Part shown: positions 35,487-43,660 of the stretch, piece after piece
How the letters are laid out: each line of letters starts with the position of its first letter
Numbering within the stretch: the stretch's first letter is position 1
Assembly (NCBI GenBank): GCA_019058515.1
Contig: JAHPYY010000189.1
Coordinates: forward strand, 1-43,660
Reading direction: 5' to 3'
DNA: 43,660 nucleotides
From: Promethearchaeota archaeon
GTDB taxonomy: Archaea; Asgardarchaeota; Lokiarchaeia; Sigynarchaeales; SOKP01
Made by a program: the position numbers and the translations under genes
Notes under the pieces: generated by a model
The model's database searches: none
Told to the model about the DNA's origin: nothing
Seen by the model: only the letters and a program-made list of their open reading frames with translations

Positions 35487-36797
35487 TTATGCTATTTTTT
35501 CTATCCCAAGCGCCTCCATAAAAGCATCTACCCGCTTCATGGTCCTCTCTAGATCGAATTCTCTTTCATCTCCCATATTTCCTTCAAAAGGCATCGTAGG
35601 AATACCGGCTTTCTGGATAGCTAAACGATTTTCAGCAATACCAAGGCTTAAACCTTCACATCCTCTGTTATAATGTAAAAAAACTCCATCTAATTTCCAT
35701 TCTTTGGCAATTCTAATCATCATATCTGATTTGAGTTTTGGATGGTAAAAATGTTGCCATTCTGGTTTACTTAAATTCCATTCAGTAAGTGCTTGTAGTG
35801 CCTCATCTCTATTCGTAATCTCAATATCAGGTATAGGCCTTGGTCCCCATGTCCCATCCTCCTTTTCTTCCCATAATCCAATTAGACCAAAAGTATAGAG
35901 ACTCCCTATAGAAACGCAACCATATTGCTCTAAATACCGAAATATTCTTAAAAATGCCCATGGTGGTTGGGTATCCGTCATAATTCTACACTTTTCATTA
36001 CCTACAGCAGCTATTCCTCTTTTCACTCGATCTTTTACTTCGGGATATAACTTTTTTTCATAAAAATCTGCTGTCCATTGAGCGGATTTCCTTAAAGTTC
36101 CTAAAACATATAGTGAATACATTGATTTCTCATCCAAAGGAGCAGGAATTGCTTTGTTTAACTCGCAAATAGCAGACCAATAATGGCACGTACGAAATTC
36201 ATTATAAACTGCTTTAATTAGAAGCTCATCATCATAATCTCTTTTTGTGACTTGTTCGAGCCACTTAATACCATCATGCATCTGATTTACAATATACTTA
36301 ATTTTATGTTCAGTCACATTTTCATAAGGTCCTACTGAAACATCAATACTAAAAGTAGGAATTCCTCCTTCAAGGTCACTAGCTACTTGATACCACTTAG
36401 CATGAGAACAGCATATGTGATCTTGCCACATAAAGTCTGGTTTTGGAAATTCATCAGCAAATTTAGGCCATGCGTATTTATTAAGCAAAACTGATCCCCA
36501 ATAATTCCGCATGTAAGAACACAAATCTCGTGCAAATCCTTTAGCTTCCGTTGCTTCATGGCATTCAACAGCAAACTTATCGTTAAAAGCAACAGTGGCA
36601 CCATAAGGTTCTCCCGTCAAAGAGTACACGTCATTTCCTAAACCAGCAGGAATTGCATCAAAAGCCCAAGCTCCTCCAGCCCAACGTATTCCCCCATAAT
36701 CATGTGCTTTTGCATAATCTTCATAGTATTTTTCTCTTAACATTTTTGCTCTATTCCAACAATTCAATGGTTCTATCGGGTATTTAGTTTTTTCCAA
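35487..36797 (-). CDS. bzdO: Benzoyl-CoA reductase, catalytic subunit O (BcrB-type)
   Basis: A 436-aa member of the HgdB/BcrB-BcrC family. Key segments are [20 protein letters not shown] near the N-terminus, [19 protein letters not shown] with Cys for the Fe-S cluster, and [15 protein letters not shown] with a third Cys. With subunit N it binds benzoyl-CoA and the [4Fe-4S] clusters and performs the two-electron ring reduction to cyclohexa-1,5-diene-1-carbonyl-CoA. It lies 11 bp downstream of bzdN and 55 bp upstream of bzdP. Length and order match the Bzd-type enzyme. A 2-hydroxyacyl-CoA dehydratase is the main alternative, but the two activators and the ring-pathway genes argue against it. 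Confidence 0.85.
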   Translation of the reverse strand: MEKTKYPIEPLNCWNRAKMLREKYYEDYAKAHDYGGIRWAGGAWAFDAIPAGLGNDVYSLTGEPYGATVAFNDKFAVECHEATEAKGFARDLCSYMRNYWGSVLLNKYAWPKFADEFPKPDFMWQDHICCSHAKWYQVASDLEGGIPTFSIDVSVGPYENVTEHKIKYIVNQMHDGIKWLEQVTKRDYDDELLIKAVYNEFRTCHYWSAICELNKAIPAPLDEKSMYSLYVLGTLRKSAQWTADFYEKKLYPEVKDRVKRGIAAVGNEKCRIMTDTQPPWAFLRIFRYLEQYGCVSIGSLYTFGLIGLWEEKEDGTWGPRPIPDIEITNRDEALQALTEWNLSKPEWQHFYHPKLKSDMMIRIAKEWKLDGVFLHYNRGCEGLSLGIAENRLAIQKAGIPTMPFEGNMGDEREFDLERTMKRVDAFMEALGIEKIA

Positions 36798-36808
36798 TTT
36801 TATCCCTC

Positions 36809-37933
36809 CTAAAATAGATCCTCCTCTCTTATAATTTCTAGGAACGCTTCAACACGTGTTTTGAACTGTCCAATTGGTACAGTGACATCAAATTCAAGAA
36901 ATAAAGTTTGGATGTCAAGTTGCTTTTCTAAAGCCTCTTTGATTACAACGGTATCTAATTCATGTGGGTCACAAAATTTCATTTGCATTATGATTGCACC
37001 TTGTACATTATACTCTTTTGCTAATTCGAAAATTCTATCTAGTCTTTTGCGTTCAGGCCAATCTTTACTTGGACAAGGAGTCCGTTTCACATATCTTTCT
37101 GCTATTGAAGCTATTGGGTCTCCACTTGAAGATACTTCTGTATTAAAATATCGAGTACCGGTACAATGTTCATCTATAACAAATCTTGCTCCTAAATCTT
37201 CGACCATTGCAACAAATTCAGTATCATCATCTTCAGATCCTAATATCATTAATCGTTCTCCTGGTTCACCTAAGGTTCTCGAGGGAAGTTTTTGTAGAAG
37301 ATCTTCTAAGGCTTTAGAGTGTTCCCGTTTATCAATCATTTGGGAAGAAACTACCATTTGCATAGCTTCAAGACCAGTTAATGGGGGATTTGGGTTTTTC
37401 CTTAATTCATATACCTGTTGTAAAAGTTGCCTGTTTTTATTCATTATCTCAATTCCTCGTTTAATGTCATCGTCGCAGATTTGTTTTCCTATCCACTTTT
37501 CAACTGCATTCTTGAAGGATTTTAATTCCTCTATTAAGTATGGAATAGCGTGAGGGCTTTGGACATGCATAGGATGTGGTAAATAATATGAAAAATCCAC
37601 CGGAATGTGAAGATCCCAACTCGTGAAAGCTTGTCTAATATGAAGACAACTTTGAGCAATCATAATTCCATCAAGATAATCATATCTCCCTTTTAAGCCC
37701 TGTGCTAAACAATCGCGACAGAAAGGACAAAACATTGCAAAGATATGTGGTTCAGAGACGTCTTGAGGTTCATGACTTCCTAATATCCTTACTGGGAGAA
37801 TATCAGCAGCATAGAGAATTTCTTCAGGAACATATGTGCAGAAATATCCCATAACTTTTCCACCAGTTCGTTCTTTCCATTCTCTTGCATAGTGATGCCG
37901 ATTTTCGTACCAATCTTTAAATTGTTCAAACAA
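36809..37933 (-). CDS. bzdN: Benzoyl-CoA reductase, catalytic subunit N (BcrC-type)
   Basis: A 374-aa member of the HgdB/BcrC family. The N-terminal half has [33 protein letters not shown] and [11 protein letters not shown], with Cys positioned for cluster binding. The C-terminal half has [10 protein letters not shown] and [11 protein letters not shown], the latter a conserved Cys motif of the family. It forms the substrate-reducing part of the enzyme with BzdO. It is the first reductase gene after the Had dehydrogenase (63 bp), consistent with one transcript. The start at 37933 is supported by the family-typical N-terminal helix. Confidence 0.85.
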   Translation of the reverse strand: MFEQFKDWYENRHHYAREWKERTGGKVMGYFCTYVPEEILYAADILPVRILGSHEPQDVSEPHIFAMFCPFCRDCLAQGLKGRYDYLDGIMIAQSCLHIRQAFTSWDLHIPVDFSYYLPHPMHVQSPHAIPYLIEELKSFKNAVEKWIGKQICDDDIKRGIEIMNKNRQLLQQVYELRKNPNPPLTGLEAMQMVVSSQMIDKREHSKALEDLLQKLPSRTLGEPGERLMILGSEDDDTEFVAMVEDLGARFVIDEHCTGTRYFNTEVSSSGDPIASIAERYVKRTPCPSKDWPERKRLDRIFELAKEYNVQGAIIMQMKFCDPHELDTVVIKEALEKQLDIQTLFLEFDVTVPIGQFKTRVEAFLEIIREEDLF

Positions 37934-37996
37934 GCGTGATACCTCTATTTAGACAAATTCTATAATTAATTTTTATAGTATACTGCTACCTAACAT

Positions 37997-39043
37997 TCAT
38001 TTTTGGCATAAAATTAAAATTCGCACCCCTTCTCCCCTACGCATTACATCAAATGCTTCATTTATTTCTGATAGTGGAAATCTGTGGGTGATTAAAGGTT
38101 TCAACTGAAGTGAACCGTTCTTTACTAACTCAATAATGTGAGGGTAATCTACAGGGCGACAACCAAGACTTCCAATAATTTCCATTTCTCGAAACATTAC
38201 CCTCCCAATATCAAAACTATCCCAGCGTGTAGGTGAATATCCAACAGCAACTAATCGACCTCCTGTTCGTAAACTATTAAATCCTTGTTTCATTGTTGCG
38301 GGGTTTCCAATTGCCTCAAATACAATGTCAGCTCCACCACCAGTTATTTTTCGAATCGCACCAACCACCTCCCTTTCATTCATATCTTTTGCTAAAATAG
38401 TATATTCTGCTCCGATTTGCTTAGCTATTTCTAGTTTTTCGGGAATAATATCCACTGCTATTGCTATGCCTCCTGCTACTTTAACATTCTGTACAACATT
38501 TAATCCAATACCTCCACACCCTATAATTACCACCCAATCTCCAGGTCTAACTTGACCTCGGTTTTTTACAGCATGGTATGGTGTCGAAATAGCATCGGAT
38601 ATTATGCAACTATCTTCTAATGGTAATTCAGAAGGAAGATGTACAACATCTTTTATGGGAACTTTAATCTGTTCAGCAAATCCCCCATCAATATGGTTCC
38701 CAATCATTTGTTGATTATTGCAAATATTTTCTCGACCAGTCCTACAATTAACACAGTACCCACACGAAAGTACAGCAGGAATAATTACAGTATCTCCCAA
38801 CTTAAAATTTATCACATCTTCAGACACTTCTATAATGCGACCTGATATTTCATGCCCTAATATAAGAGGAGGGGGTTTAACAGTTGGTACTCCATGTTCC
38901 AGGTAACCGAAGTCTGTATGACAAACCCCACATGCTGCAATCTCTACGATTGCTTGTCCTAATTCACCAGAAATACTTGGTGTAGGATAATCATCTTCCA
39001 ACCTTAAAGGTTCTTTAACTTTTTCAAAAACGGCTGCTCTCAA
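37997..39043 (-). CDS. had: 6-hydroxycyclohex-1-ene-1-carbonyl-CoA dehydrogenase
   Basis: A 348-aa zinc-type MDR dehydrogenase. Catalytic zinc residues are in CGVCHTDFGYLEHGV and LGHEISGRI. The structural zinc motif is CGYCVNCRTGRENIC and the NAD loop is IIGCGGIGLNVV. CHTDFGYLEHGV, GNHIDGGFAEQ and GSLGCRPVDYP are the features that set Had apart from ordinary alcohol dehydrogenases. It oxidises the alcohol made by Dch to 6-oxocyclohex-1-ene-1-carbonyl-CoA, using NAD. It sits between the Dch hydratase and the reductase genes. The assignment relies on pattern plus context and is strong. Confidence 0.85.
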   Translation of the reverse strand: MRAAVFEKVKEPLRLEDDYPTPSISGELGQAIVEIAACGVCHTDFGYLEHGVPTVKPPPLILGHEISGRIIEVSEDVINFKLGDTVIIPAVLSCGYCVNCRTGRENICNNQQMIGNHIDGGFAEQIKVPIKDVVHLPSELPLEDSCIISDAISTPYHAVKNRGQVRPGDWVVIIGCGGIGLNVVQNVKVAGGIAIAVDIIPEKLEIAKQIGAEYTILAKDMNEREVVGAIRKITGGGADIVFEAIGNPATMKQGFNSLRTGGRLVAVGYSPTRWDSFDIGRVMFREMEIIGSLGCRPVDYPHIIELVKNGSLQLKPLITHRFPLSEINEAFDVMRRGEGVRILILCQK

Positions 39044-39120
39044 TTTTATCTCCTATACTTGTATTATAATAACTAAAATTTAAACCTAATTATGATTAAA
39101 ATTAATATTTTAATGATTTT

Positions 39121-39888
39121 TCAACGATTTTGCCATTTGGGTGTCCTTTTTTCTAGAAAGGATTGTAATCCTTCATTTGCATCCTGAGTTGACATTAATT
39201 CTTTGAGATAATACTCTTCAATTTGATCTAATTTTGTATTAAAACCGATACCTAAACCTTTAATAAAGGCTTTTTTTGTATAGCGAAGAACGATACTGCT
39301 TAATTCATTAAATGATTCAATGAATTTGTTAAATTCTTGTTCGTATAAATCATGAGGAAATATACGATTAGAAATACCCAATCTATGAGCCTCATTAGCA
39401 TCAATTACTTCCCCTAACATAATAAGTTCAAAAGCTTTCTTATATCCTATGATTTGGGGAAACGTTAATACAGCAATCGGAGGAAAAACGCCTACTTTTA
39501 TTTCTGGTTGCCCAAATTTTGCTTTATCCGAAGTAATTATCATATCACAAAATATAGCAATTTCACAACCACCACCAAGAGCAGCACCTTTAACGCTTGC
39601 GATTGTAGGATAAGTTAATTTGTGAAGTCTCCTAAATATACCATGAAACAGTTTAATCATTTTTTGAGCTTTGTCACCGATATGATCTCCAATGTCAACT
39701 CCAGCTGAAAAAGCCTTCCCATTATGATCGATTATGAGCGCTTTCAATGAGTTGTCCCCGATAAAATTGTCTAAGGCAGCGTTTATTTGCTCCATCATAG
39801 ATATTGTTAATATATTTAGTGGTCCATTATTGAATATTATTCTACCAAAATTATCGGATTTTTCCACAATGATTAAATTATCACTCAA
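39121..39888 (-). CDS. dch: Cyclohexa-1,5-diene-1-carbonyl-CoA hydratase
   Basis: A 255-aa crotonase-fold enzyme. GPLNILTISMMEQINAAL, KAFSAGVDIGDHIGDKAQ (oxyanion hole), ALGGGCEIAIFCDMIITSD and AKFGQPEIKVGVFPP are close to the Dch family's conserved text, which separates it from ordinary enoyl-CoA hydratases. It adds water to the dienoyl-CoA product of benzoyl-CoA reductase. It follows the ring hydrolase gene by 74 bp and precedes had by 77 bp, as expected for one operon. The length equals the family norm. Confidence 0.88.
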   Translation of the reverse strand: MSDNLIIVEKSDNFGRIIFNNGPLNILTISMMEQINAALDNFIGDNSLKALIIDHNGKAFSAGVDIGDHIGDKAQKMIKLFHGIFRRLHKLTYPTIASVKGAALGGGCEIAIFCDMIITSDKAKFGQPEIKVGVFPPIAVLTFPQIIGYKKAFELIMLGEVIDANEAHRLGISNRIFPHDLYEQEFNKFIESFNELSSIVLRYTKKAFIKGLGIGFNTKLDQIEEYYLKELMSTQDANEGLQSFLEKRTPKWQNR

Positions 39889-39962
39889 TATTCATTCACC
39901 CACTATGGCAACTTCTTTCTTTTAAATTTATTTTACTTTTTCTTGGAATAATTCTGAAAGAA

Positions 39963-40928
39963 TTATAGCTTAGTTCCACAATTTCCGCAGAATTTGAAGT
40001 CAGAAGGCAGATTTTTAGTCTGACATGTAGGGCAAGTTACGGTAGGTGGACCCCATAGAAATTCAGGGTGAGTACTTTCCCTTACACCTCGATAATTTGG
40101 AGGTCGTTTTTCTACAAATGCTGACATGCCTTCAAGTGGTTCCCATGAAGCATAATGAATTGATAACCAATCTTTTGCGTGCCCAATTGTCTGATGCCAA
40201 ACAAAATCCTTCCAAAAGTTAACTTGTTGCTTGGTATATCTCATACATTCTGGAAATTTATCAATTAATTTTTGACTCATCCTGTCAATAGCATCATCTA
40301 ATTCAGCATAGGGGACTACTTCATTTACTAAACCCCATTCTAATGCTTTTTCTGCAGAAATAGGCTCACATAAATATAAAATTTCTCTTGCTCGACGATC
40401 ACCTACGATAATAGGTAACCATTGAGTGGCACCCCCACAGGCGACAGATCCTACTCGTGTTCCTACTTGTCTAATAGTGGCATGATCTGCAGCTATTGCC
40501 AAGTCGCAAGCCATTTGCCATTCATTTCCTCCTCCTGCAACAATTCCATTGATTCTAGCAATTGTAGGTTTCCCAATATTACGGAATACATCGTGAGCTT
40601 CTTGAAAAATACTCATCCATTTCCAATATTCAGCAGGTTGAACAGTAAACCTTTCTCTATATTCTTTTACATCACCCCCCGTACAAAAAGCTTTATCACC
40701 GGCTCCAGTTAAGATGATAACAGCAATATTGTTATCCCATGCAGCATCATGAAAAGCTTGAATCATTTCCATCAAAGTTAGAGTTGAGTAAGCGTTATAA
40801 ACTTCTGGTCTATTTATCGTTACTTTTGCTTTCCAATCCCTCTTTTCATAAATGATCTCTTTGAAATCAAATTCATCTGGATCTTTTGGAGTGAAATTTG
40901 GATTCTTTAATATGGACATTATTCTCAC
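39963..40928 (-). CDS. oah: 6-oxocyclohex-1-ene-1-carbonyl-CoA hydrolase (ring-opening), with C-terminal zinc ribbon
   Basis: A 321-aa crotonase-fold protein. RPEVYNAYSTLTLMEMIQAF, KAFCTGGDVKEY, GKPTIARINGIVAGGGNEWQ, GGATQWLPIIVG and LCEPISAEKALEWGL match the Oah/BamA ring hydrolases, which add water twice and cleave the ring to 3-hydroxypimelyl-CoA. The last ~30 residues form a zinc ribbon, CPTCQTKNLPS and FCGNCGTKL, not found in known Oah proteins. It lacks an internal insert seen in bacterial enzymes, which makes it shorter than their ~375 aa. The first three residues are ambiguous (M1, or M4 at 40919). It is the first gene of the aromatic operon. A menaquinone-type or other enoyl-CoA hydratase is the alternative. 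Confidence 0.8.
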   Translation of the reverse strand: MRIMSILKNPNFTPKDPDEFDFKEIIYEKRDWKAKVTINRPEVYNAYSTLTLMEMIQAFHDAAWDNNIAVIILTGAGDKAFCTGGDVKEYRERFTVQPAEYWKWMSIFQEAHDVFRNIGKPTIARINGIVAGGGNEWQMACDLAIAADHATIRQVGTRVGSVACGGATQWLPIIVGDRRAREILYLCEPISAEKALEWGLVNEVVPYAELDDAIDRMSQKLIDKFPECMRYTKQQVNFWKDFVWHQTIGHAKDWLSIHYASWEPLEGMSAFVEKRPPNYRGVRESTHPEFLWGPPTVTCPTCQTKNLPSDFKFCGNCGTKL

Positions 40929-41162
40929 ATATGGTTCTATTTTTCTTTATTCTTTTTTCTATCGGATTTAATATAACGAAAAATTAATAATTCACAAATT
41001 AATTTAAAATTTTTTAATAAATAGAGGTTTGTGGGAATAAAAGACCACTAGATTTTGAATTTCCATAGAAAATCTTCAAAGAGAAATAATTAAACTTAAG
41101 AATATAATTATCCCTATTGGAGATTGAATATTTATGTAGAGAAATTCATATAAAGATTAATT

Positions 41163-41444
41163 ATGGTTGCTGATAAAGAGGATAGTGAAAAGAAAGTCGA
41201 AAGAGGAAATCCTATAAGAGGAAAAGATTGGGAAAGAACATTTACGATTGAAGACCGCAGAGTAAATGAATATGTGGATTTATATAAATCAATAGGTTAT
41301 GAAGTACGCGTTGAACCTGCAACTCCAGATGAGATACAAGAGTGTACAGCATGCTTTAAAGCAGAATTTGAAAATTTAAAAACTATTTTTATCAAGCGAA
41401 CAATAAATAAAGATAAAGATATAGATTTAGAAGAATTGGGATAA
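41163..41444 (+). CDS. Small charged protein of unknown function
   Basis: A 93-aa protein, highly charged at both ends, with a compact middle: EYVDLYKSIGYEVRVEPATP followed by ECTACFKAEF (Cys-x2-Cys) and TIFIKR. The Cys pair might bind metal or Fe-S as a dimer. It is transcribed divergently from the ring-degradation operon and shares its ~230-bp promoter region, so it may be an accessory or regulatory factor of that operon; this is inference. No helix-turn-helix is visible. No family is recognised. Confidence 0.6.
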   Translation: MVADKEDSEKKVERGNPIRGKDWERTFTIEDRRVNEYVDLYKSIGYEVRVEPATPDEIQECTACFKAEFENLKTIFIKRTINKDKDIDLEELG

Positions 41445-41543
41445 TTTAATTCAATTTAAACCTTAAAAGCCAATTATCCATTCCGTATCATTCGTTCTGA
41501 TTCTCCGTGATTCCCTCCATATCCATTTCTTCTGAACCAATTA

Positions 41544-41653
41544 TCTTTTTTAGTAGTTAAGTTAACGCTTTTATCTATTTCCTCATTGGTTAAATGCATC
41601 TTTTTTAGTGTTTAAGTTAATATTTTTATCTATTTCCTCATTAACTAAATGTA
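41544..41653 (+). repeat. Tandem duplication of a 55-bp leader
   Basis: Copy one is 41544-41598 and copy two is 41599-41653, 55 bases each with a few substitutions. Both share TTTATCTATTTCCTCATT near their 3' half. Copy two ends in the MaoC start codon (ATG 41653). Copy one has ATC in the same place, so its former start is dead. Confidence 0.85.
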
Positions 41654-42093
41654 TGGCAAATCTAGAAGTTGTTAAATTTGAAGATTTTAATGAAGGAGAT
41701 TCTGCTTCATTTTCAAAAACGATAACAGAAGCAGACGTAACCTTGTTTGCGGGGATATCAGGAGATTTTAATCCCCTCCATATTAATGAGGAATTCGCAA
41801 AAACTCAAATGTTTGGAACACGGGTTGTTCATGGAGCTTTTAGTTCTGCCCTGATTTCAGCAGTACTTGGTGCTCATTTATTTGGTCCAGGAGCTCTTTA
41901 TGCCTCTCAAAAAGTAGTTTTTAAAAAACCGGTATTTATTGGTGATACATGCAAAGCCGTAGCCACAATTACAAAAAAATATACCAAACAAGGGAAAAGT
42001 GGGGAATTAAAATTTCTGGATGTGGAAACCAAAGTTTATAACCAAAAAGATGAAGTTGTTACAGATGGAGAAGCGCAAGTAATAGTTATGTAA
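41653..42093 (+). CDS. MaoC-like (R)-specific enoyl-CoA hydratase
   Basis: A hot-dog-fold protein of about 146 aa. The catalytic motif is present as ITEADVTLFAGISGDFNPLH, with the family's Asp and His, followed by HGAFSSALISAVLG. Such enzymes hydrate trans-enoyl-CoA to (R)-3-hydroxyacyl-CoA. The frame extends to a TTG at 41608, but that stretch is part of the duplicated leader; ATG 41653 (MANLEVVKF) matches family N-termini. It is followed by a T-rich terminator and an acyl-CoA ligase gene. It may serve downstream dicarboxylyl-CoA or fatty-acyl-CoA oxidation. Confidence 0.85.
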   Translation: MANLEVVKFEDFNEGDSASFSKTITEADVTLFAGISGDFNPLHINEEFAKTQMFGTRVVHGAFSSALISAVLGAHLFGPGALYASQKVVFKKPVFIGDTCKAVATITKKYTKQGKSGELKFLDVETKVYNQKDEVVTDGEAQVIVM

Positions 42094-42097
42094 AACT

Positions 42098-42114
42098 CTT
42101 TTTTTTTATTTTTA
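42098..42114 (+). terminator. T-rich terminator after the MaoC gene
   Basis: A run of ten T's and a second run of five follow the stop codon by a few bases, the usual archaeal termination signal. Confidence 0.5.
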
Positions 42115-42344
42115 ATATATTATCGTATTTTTTCTATATTATTTACCTGTTATCATATGGGAAATTATACCCACTTTCTTTCGTATGGCTTAGTTAACTT
42201 TTAGCCCATTTTAGGAATTACAGCTACAAGGAAAACGTTATAAAAAGAAAGGTGTATTATTTATTATGGTATTTTTAAAATCATATTAAAATATGTTTAG
42301 AAATCGTTCGAAATCTTTAAAAAATGAAATGAAGAGGAAAAACC

Positions 42345-43660
42345 AATGTCATGGTTGAATATTGGGGAAATAGTCAAGGTTAATGCAAAAAAGTATCCTC
42401 AAAAATTAGCTTTGAAAGATGCAAAACGCCAATTGACATTTGAAGAACTAAATATAAGGACTAATAAACTTGCAAACGGCATTCTTAATAATGGTATAAC
42501 GAAAGGCGAAAAAGTAGCAATATTATCTAACAATTCAATAGAATTTATGGAGCTATATGTCGCTGCTGCTAAAGGGGGGTTTATAATTGTCCCAATTAAC
42601 TTTCGTCTACATCCTGACGATATTTTTTTTATCTTAAAGAATTCTGACGCGAAGATGTTTATAGTAGACTCTCGATTCCGAGAGTTCACTGAAAAAGCCT
42701 GGAAAAATGCTAGAAATTTTGGAGTAGAAAAAATTGAGCTTGTTTTGATCGCGGATAAACCTATTGATGGTTGGAAAAATTATGAGAATATTTTAGAAAA
42801 AGGTGAAAATGTTTACCCTTCTATTGAAGTCTCTACAGAAGATACCTGGATTATTCTTTACACATCAGGGACAACAGGGAGACCAAAAGGGGTAATTCGT
42901 TCCCATCGTTCGTATATTGCCTTTTTTTTAATTAATGAAGTAGAATTCTCCTATACTCCCCAAGATTACGGGTTGATTTTAATGCCACTTTCTCACGTTA
43001 ATTCCACATTTTATTCCTTTGTCTTTACTTACATTGGGGCACCGGTGTATATTCATATAGAATATAAATTTAATCCAGAAGAAGTTCTAAAGATAATAAG
43101 TCAAGAAAAAATAACTTTTACTTCAATGATACCAACCCACTATAACATAATACTAAGTCTTCCTGAAGAAGTTAAAAATAAATATGATTTGAGCTCTATT
43201 AGAGCGCTGTTAACCTCTTCTGCGCCTGCAACCAAACAAATGAAGTTAAATGTAATGGAGCTTTTTAAAAAAGCTCAACTTTTTGAAGCTTATGGTTCGA
43301 CAGAAGCAGGTTTAGTTACTATCCTTAGACCTGAAGATCAGATGAATAAATTAGGTTCCATTGGTAAAGAATGTGTGGGAACAGATACTATAAAGTTATT
43401 AGATGAGAATAGAAGTCCTGTTTCCCAAGGAGAAATTGGTGAATTGTATTCACATGGACCACAATTGTTTGATAAATATTATAAATTGCCGGAAAAAACA
43501 CGGGATTCATTTAAGGGTGAGTATTTCAGTGCCGGAGATATGGCAAAAAAAGATGAGGATGGATTCTATTACTTGGTAGATCGGAAAGCAAATCTGATTA
43601 TTACAGGAGGGGAACATGTCTTTCCCTCTGAAGTTGAAAAAATCGTTATTACACATCCAC
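42345..43660 (+). CDS. AMP-forming acyl-CoA ligase, partial
   Basis: The frame is open from ATG 42345 (MSWLNIGEIVKVNAKKYP) to the window edge, 438 residues without a stop, so the C-terminal lid (including the A10 Lys) is missing. A purine-rich GAAGAGG lies upstream of the start. ANL motifs present are LYTSGTTGRPKGVI (A3), EAYGSTEAG (A5), FSAGDMAKKD (A7) and DRKANLIITGGEHVFPSEVE (A8). It would activate a fatty or aromatic acid to its CoA ester. It is clearly different from the ligase at 29155-30828. Its position next to the MaoC gene suggests beta-oxidation; substrate unknown. Confidence 0.88.

Noticed and set aside
36861..37553. A 230-codon plus-strand ORF
   Set aside because: It is an antisense frame of bzdN, Ser/Ile-rich and without any motif; the minus-strand frame matches a known family along its full length.
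1..43660. CRISPR arrays, rRNA genes, insertion sequences
   Set aside because: No regularly spaced repeats, no conserved rRNA blocks and no transposase or integrase frames were found.

Overview
The window looks like a chromosomal segment of an archaeon, most likely an Asgard archaeon of the Lokiarchaeia type. This is inferred from the gene families and style, not from a marker gene. The signs are AT-rich DNA, T-rich terminators, TATA-like boxes near start codons, a short leucine-rich-repeat protein, a PadR/HAAS pair with a zinc ribbon, one-pass and seven-pass surface proteins, a lone corrinoid protein, a tungsten aldehyde oxidoreductase and archaeal-style benzoyl-CoA metabolism. No rRNA, intact tRNA, CRISPR array, integrase or transposase was seen.

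Left part (1-7 kb), very AT-rich and defence-like. It holds the 5' part of a ferredoxin/AlbA_2 (Schlafen-type) fusion, then a short Argonaute (MID-PIWI, catalytic residues lost) translationally coupled to a PD-(D/E)XK-like nuclease-APAZ protein. This is the layout of the SPARDA defence systems. Next come two decayed or tiny ORFs, and an AAA ATPase paired with a DUF4276/TOPRIM-like protein, reminiscent of PARIS-type pairs.

Middle part (7-17.5 kb): a truncated LRR gene, a PadR regulator with its HAAS membrane partner, an M29 aminopeptidase, a deacetylase-like protein, several membrane or surface proteins (two apparently broken, one by a frameshift and one by an in-frame TGA), a lone B12-binding corrinoid protein and a GPH/MFS transporter.

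Fragment-rich part (17.5-29.2 kb): intact genes (CocE-type hydrolase, HSL-type esterase, Zn-alcohol dehydrogenase, aldehyde:ferredoxin oxidoreductase, molybdopterin oxidoreductase with its four-cluster Fe-S subunit) are interspersed with short gene fragments. Several fragments match intact genes elsewhere in this same window: acyl-CoA ligase twice, CocE, AOR 5' end and alcohol dehydrogenase 3' end. There is also an EtfA C-terminal remnant with a nonsense codon. The CocE and acyl-CoA ligase copies show reciprocal decay of a duplicated convergent gene pair.

Right part (29.2-43.7 kb): ten minus-strand genes form a probable operon for anaerobic aromatic-ring degradation. They encode a ring hydrolase (Oah, with an added zinc ribbon), dienoyl-CoA hydratase (Dch), 6-hydroxycyclohexenecarbonyl-CoA dehydrogenase (Had), the four subunits of an ATP-dependent class I benzoyl-CoA reductase in bzdN-O-P-Q order, a ferredoxin, a NuoG/GltD-like electron-input protein and an acyl/aryl-CoA ligase. 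Together they would activate an aromatic acid, reduce benzoyl-CoA with low-potential ferredoxin electrons and ATP, and open the ring to 3-hydroxypimelyl-CoA. Divergent from it lie a small unknown protein, a MaoC-type hydratase behind a tandemly duplicated leader, and a second acyl-CoA ligase that runs off the window.
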